A DNA stretch of 8,383 bases from CAYQPF01 sp964419225. GTDB taxonomy: Bacteria > Cloacimonadota > Cloacimonadia > Cloacimonadales > CAYQPF01. This document shows, one piece after another, positions 6,268-8,383 of this stretch (within the stretch, counting starts at the first letter, position 1; every line of letters starts with the position of its first letter). The position numbers were made by a program, and so were the translations under genes. Where the stretch lies: NCBI GenBank assembly GCA_964419225.1, contig CAYQPF010000189.1:1-8383 (forward strand). Reading direction: 5' to 3'. The notes under the pieces were generated by a model that worked only from the letters and a program-made list of their open reading frames with translations, was not told where the DNA came from and ran no database searches.

Positions 6268-6588
6268 TCAATATTTTCTGCATTTTTTGGCAAGTGAAAG
6301 TAAAGTGCATTTTGGTGAAAAATATAATACATTACTAGCAATTGGGGTATTTTCTGAAGACGACGATATGTAGAATTTTGTTTTAGGATGTATCACAGCA
6401 AAAGATTCTAATAAGTTTAATTCTATAATATTCAACCGCATAAATGCAATTCCAATACACCTTTCGTTAAGAATTCTGACAGCATCAGAAAAGGAAATAG
6501 CAAAAAAAATACTGGAATCCATCAGTTTTAGAAAATTATCTATCTTTTTAGGAGACTCATTTAAAAAGTTATAAACCAGAATATTCAT
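6268..6588 (-). CDS. Small protein resembling a receiver domain without phosphorylation residues
   Basis: I do not recognise a named family. The 106 residues follow a receiver-like alternation: strand MNILVYNFL, helix SPKKIDNFLKLMD, strand SIFFAIS, helix SDAVRILNERC, strand IGIAFMRLN, helix ELNLLESFAVIHP, strand KFYISSSS, then VLYFSPKCTLLSLAKKC, which recalls the last strand and K-P loop of receivers. The expected acidic pair after strand 1 and the phospho-acceptor Asp after strand 3 are absent (NF and RLN instead), so phosphorylation is unlikely. It is probably cytoplasmic. AAGGAG at 6595-6600 lies 6 nt from the ATG. A sigma-54-type promoter is at 6624-6640 and two palindromes lie further upstream, next to the activator gene. 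It may be a partner or output of that activator, or a truncated response regulator. The gene is strongly AT-rich. Confidence 0.65.
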   Translation of the reverse strand: MNILVYNFLNESPKKIDNFLKLMDSSIFFAISFSDAVRILNERCIGIAFMRLNIIELNLLESFAVIHPKTKFYISSSSENTPIASNVLYFSPKCTLLSLAKKCRKY

Positions 6589-6623
6589 AGTATTCTCCTT
6601 AATTCTTACTAAGACAATAGAAG

Positions 6624-6640
6624 AGCATTCTTAATGCCAA
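6624..6640 (-). promoter_or_regulatory. Putative sigma-54 (-24/-12) promoter
   Basis: The minus strand reads TTGGCATTAAGAATGCT. GG (6638-6637) and GC (6626-6625) are separated by exactly 10 bases, as in the TGGCAC-N5-TTGCW consensus. The -24 element TGGCAT matches 5 of 6, and the -12 element ATGCT 4 of 5. Transcription would begin near 6613, leaving a leader of about 25 bases with AAGGAG and the ATG at 6588. A sigma-54 activator is encoded directly upstream. Confidence 0.65.
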
Positions 6641-6713
6641 TATGATTAACTTACTGATATGTATAAAAATATAAGTTTTAGATTGTGATTTAGTTGAAGA
6701 GAAACAGGATAAT

Positions 6714-6729
6714 CTGACGAAATCGTCAG
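6714..6729 (-). promoter_or_regulatory. Palindrome 1, probable activator-binding enhancer site
   Basis: CTGACGAAATCGTCAG has 7-base complementary arms (CTGACGA and TCGTCAG) around two central bases. Its centre is about 109 bp upstream of the predicted sigma-54 transcription start, a normal distance for a bacterial enhancer-binding protein. The near-identical copy 41 bp away strengthens the call. Confidence 0.6.
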
Positions 6730-6755
6730 TAAAATAGCAGAAGTTGCCAATTAAA

Positions 6756-6770
6756 TGACGAAATCGTCAG
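6756..6770 (-). promoter_or_regulatory. Palindrome 2, probable activator-binding enhancer site
   Basis: TGACGAAATCGTCAG repeats 15 of the 16 bases of the palindrome at 6714-6729, with 6-base arms TGACGA and TCGTCA around AA. The two centres are 41 bp apart, close to four helical turns, so dimers would sit on the same face of DNA. It begins just past the stop codon of the activator gene at 6775 and lies about 150 bp upstream of the predicted start. Confidence 0.6.
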
Positions 6771-6774
6771 CAGA

Positions 6775-8383
6775 TTATTTCTTAAAGCCGTACTTGAGCA
6801 TCCTGCGTTCGAGTGATTTAGGTGTAATCTGCAGTAATTCAGCGGCTTTGGACTGATGGAAGCCTGTTTTTTTGAGAGCTTTGAGAACCATGAATTTGTC
6901 GTTTTCGTCCAAAGGTATGATATCATCCTCAGTAGTTAATTTTTCAGGGATAACAAAACTATCTAATTTTAGGACCGAAGAATTGTTTAAGATCATGGCT
7001 CGTTCTATCATGTTTTTCAATTCTCTGACATTTCCCGGGAAATGATAAGCCATTAAAGCAGAGAAAACCTGATTTTCAACTTTTACTATTTTTTTGCCAA
7101 GACTAATATTGTATTTATTCACAAAGTAATCTATTAATAGAGGGATATCTTCAGTACGTTCCCGCAGGGGAAGGATATTTATTACAAAGGTGGAGAGTCT
7201 GTGATACAGATCTGGTCTGAACAGTTTATTATCCATTAAATGGTTTAAATCATCGTTAGTAGCACTGATGATCCTGACATCAGAAGCAATTTCTTTTGTC
7301 CCGCCGACAGGTATATAGGTTCTGCCTTCCAAAACCCTCAACAGCTTGGATTGCAGCATAGAGTTCATAGTACCGATCTCATCCAGAAAAAGAGTGCCTT
7401 TATCAGCTATTTCAAACCAGCCCGCTTTATTTTTGAAGGCACCTGTAAAGGAATTCTTCATATACCCGAAGAACTCACTTTCAAAGAGGGACTCTGGTAC
7501 AGCTGAAACATTCACAGCACAGAAATTTCTATTTTTTCTTTCACTAAAATCATGTATGGCTCGAGCTATTAGTTCTTTACCTGTCCCGGTTTCTCCTGTG
7601 ATCAGGATGGATGTGGAAATGGTTTGAGCTACTTTATTGATGAGAGTTATGATGTTCTTTATTTCTTTGCTTTCACCAATGATAATAGAGCCCAGATTAT
7701 CTTTGAGTTGCTTATTAACATAGTCATAGCCTAACTCAGTTTTTTTCAACTCATTTAGAGTCTTTTCCAGTTTGGTCTTTTGTTTCTCGATAATTTGATT
7801 CTTCTTTTGCAATTCTACTGTTTTCAAACGATAGATTTCTTTCTCTTTTTCTTTGGATTCCAGTTCATAGATAACGAGCATTTCTGCCAGACGTTTATTA
7901 TATTCCAGTTCGGAGGTTTGACTTATTTGATTCAGCAGTTGTTTTTGCAGTAGGTATGTATTCTTTAAGTCTCCCGTTTGTTCATAAAGTTGGATCATAG
8001 ATTCCAAAATTGAAGATTTTAAATCAGAATAAGCATGGATGTTACACAATTCCAGTGCTTTCTCAAAAAGCTCGACAGCTTTAACAGAATTGTTCATTAC
8101 TGCCAGTGTTTTGCCTTGCAATTCTAAAATACTAGCCAGAACAAAATTATCTTCAATTTCGGTGATTAAAAGTTCTGCTTTTTGCAGGTATTCCAAGGCT
8201 TCAGTATAGCTTTGTTTTTTAAGACAGATCCTTCCAATTTCACTTAGGTTTTGAGATTGAGTTCTTTTTAATTTATTTTTAAGACATAGTTCAATAGAAG
8301 ATTTAAAATATGTAATGGCTTTATCATAATCCTTAGTTCTTTCAGACACAAGGCCGAGATTATAGAGAATGTTTGCCTGAGCA
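6775..8383 (-). CDS. Sigma-54-dependent transcriptional activator with TPR sensor region, N-terminus cut by window edge
   Basis: The reading frame stays open to the right edge. The GTG at 8349 is internal, because the codons before it (AQANILYNLGL) complete a TPR. Numbering from that GTG: TPR-like repeats to about 140; a charged coiled coil about 148-205; an AAA+ sigma-54 domain about 221-413; and a Fis-type HTH about 486-523 (HQSKAAELLQITPKSLERRMLKYG). Visible AAA+ motifs are Walker A GETGTGKE 252-259, the sigma-54 contact loop NSFTGA 299-304 (usually GAFTGA), Walker B GTLFLDEIG 318-326, arginine region FRPDLYHRLS 377-386 and sensor II FPGNVREL 437-444. It is a cytoplasmic ATPase that remodels sigma-54 polymerase bound to promoters. 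No receiver, GAF or PAS domain is visible; the TPRs probably sense a protein or peptide. Two palindromes just past its stop probably are its binding sites. Confidence 0.92.
   Translation of the reverse strand, partial: AQANILYNLGLVSERTKDYDKAITYFKSSIELCLKNKLKRTQSQNLSEIGRICLKKQSYTEALEYLQKAELLITEIEDNFVLASILELQGKTLAVMNNSVKAVELFEKALELCNIHAYSDLKSSILESMIQLYEQTGDLKNTYLLQKQLLNQISQTSELEYNKRLAEMLVIYELESKEKEKEIYRLKTVELQKKNQIIEKQKTKLEKTLNELKKTELGYDYVNKQLKDNLGSIIIGESKEIKNIITLINKVAQTISTSILITGETGTGKELIARAIHDFSERKNRNFCAVNVSAVPESLFESEFFGYMKNSFTGAFKNKAGWFEIADKGTLFLDEIGTMNSMLQSKLLRVLEGRTYIPVGGTKEIASDVRIISATNDDLNHLMDNKLFRPDLYHRLSTFVINILPLRERTEDIPLLIDYFVNKYNISLGKKIVKVENQVFSALMAYHFPGNVRELKNMIERAMILNNSSVLKLDSFVIPEKLTTEDDIIPLDENDKFMVLKALKKTGFHQSKAAELLQITPKSLERRMLKYGFKK

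Noticed and set aside
6039..6341. 100-codon minus-strand open frame between the pseudo-receiver gene and fhs
   Set aside because: It overlaps the 3' end of 6268-6588 and the fhs start, has no ribosome site at its ATG, and reads as low-complexity AT-rich sequence with no domain. I also considered a frameshifted extension of the small gene through its A-run, but the continuation resembles no known domain.
7346..7627. Plus-strand open frame opposite the AAA+ domain
   Set aside because: It is antisense to Walker A, the sigma-54 contact loop and Walker B, which are clearly coding on the minus strand.
8347..8349. GTG at 8349 as the start of the sigma-54 activator
   Set aside because: The frame continues upstream to the window edge with residues that complete a TPR, and no ribosome site precedes the GTG.

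Overview
The window is a low-GC bacterial segment, roughly one third G+C by eye. It has strong Shine-Dalgarno sites (GGAGG or AAGGAG in front of nearly every gene), TTGACA-type -35 boxes, and a sigma-54 activator with a matching -24/-12 promoter. A folate-dependent formate ligase together with sigma-54 regulation suits an anaerobe or fermenter. The TPR-bearing sigma-54 activator is reminiscent of Cloacimonadota-like or related uncultured lineages, but no rRNA or other marker is present, so that placement is only a guess.

Left part (1-2824): a minus-strand gene that runs off the left edge encodes a VOC (glyoxalase-fold) domain fused to a thioredoxin-like DUF899 domain with a CSYC motif. Divergent from it is a MarR-family repressor gene, followed by a SAM-dependent methyltransferase and an isochorismatase-family cysteine hydrolase. 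The same 17-base operator-like sequence, TAGTACGCATACnnACT, occurs in the marR promoter and, inverted, just ahead of the methyltransferase gene. This suggests an autoregulated local regulon.

Middle (2825-4378): a hairpin that may be a terminator is followed by a TTGACA promoter and a two-gene operon of polytopic membrane proteins. The first has an internally duplicated FxFEG...SK unit (YjgN/DUF898-like). The second resembles DUF2569. A strong hairpin terminator separates them from the convergent genes to the right.

Right part (4379-8383, all minus strand): in transcription order there is a TPR / coiled-coil / AAA+ / Fis-HTH sigma-54 activator (5' end outside the window), a 106-residue protein that looks like a receiver domain without phosphorylation residues, and formate-tetrahydrofolate ligase (fhs). 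The gap between the activator and the small gene holds two near-identical palindromes 41 bp apart and, downstream, TTGGCATTAAGAATGCT, which has the GG-N10-GC spacing of a sigma-54 promoter. The palindromes lie about 109 and 150 bp upstream of the predicted start, as enhancer sites for a sigma-54 activator should. The best candidate for an undescribed system here is this unit: a cytoplasmic TPR activator switching on an adjacent pseudo-receiver gene, perhaps with readthrough into fhs.
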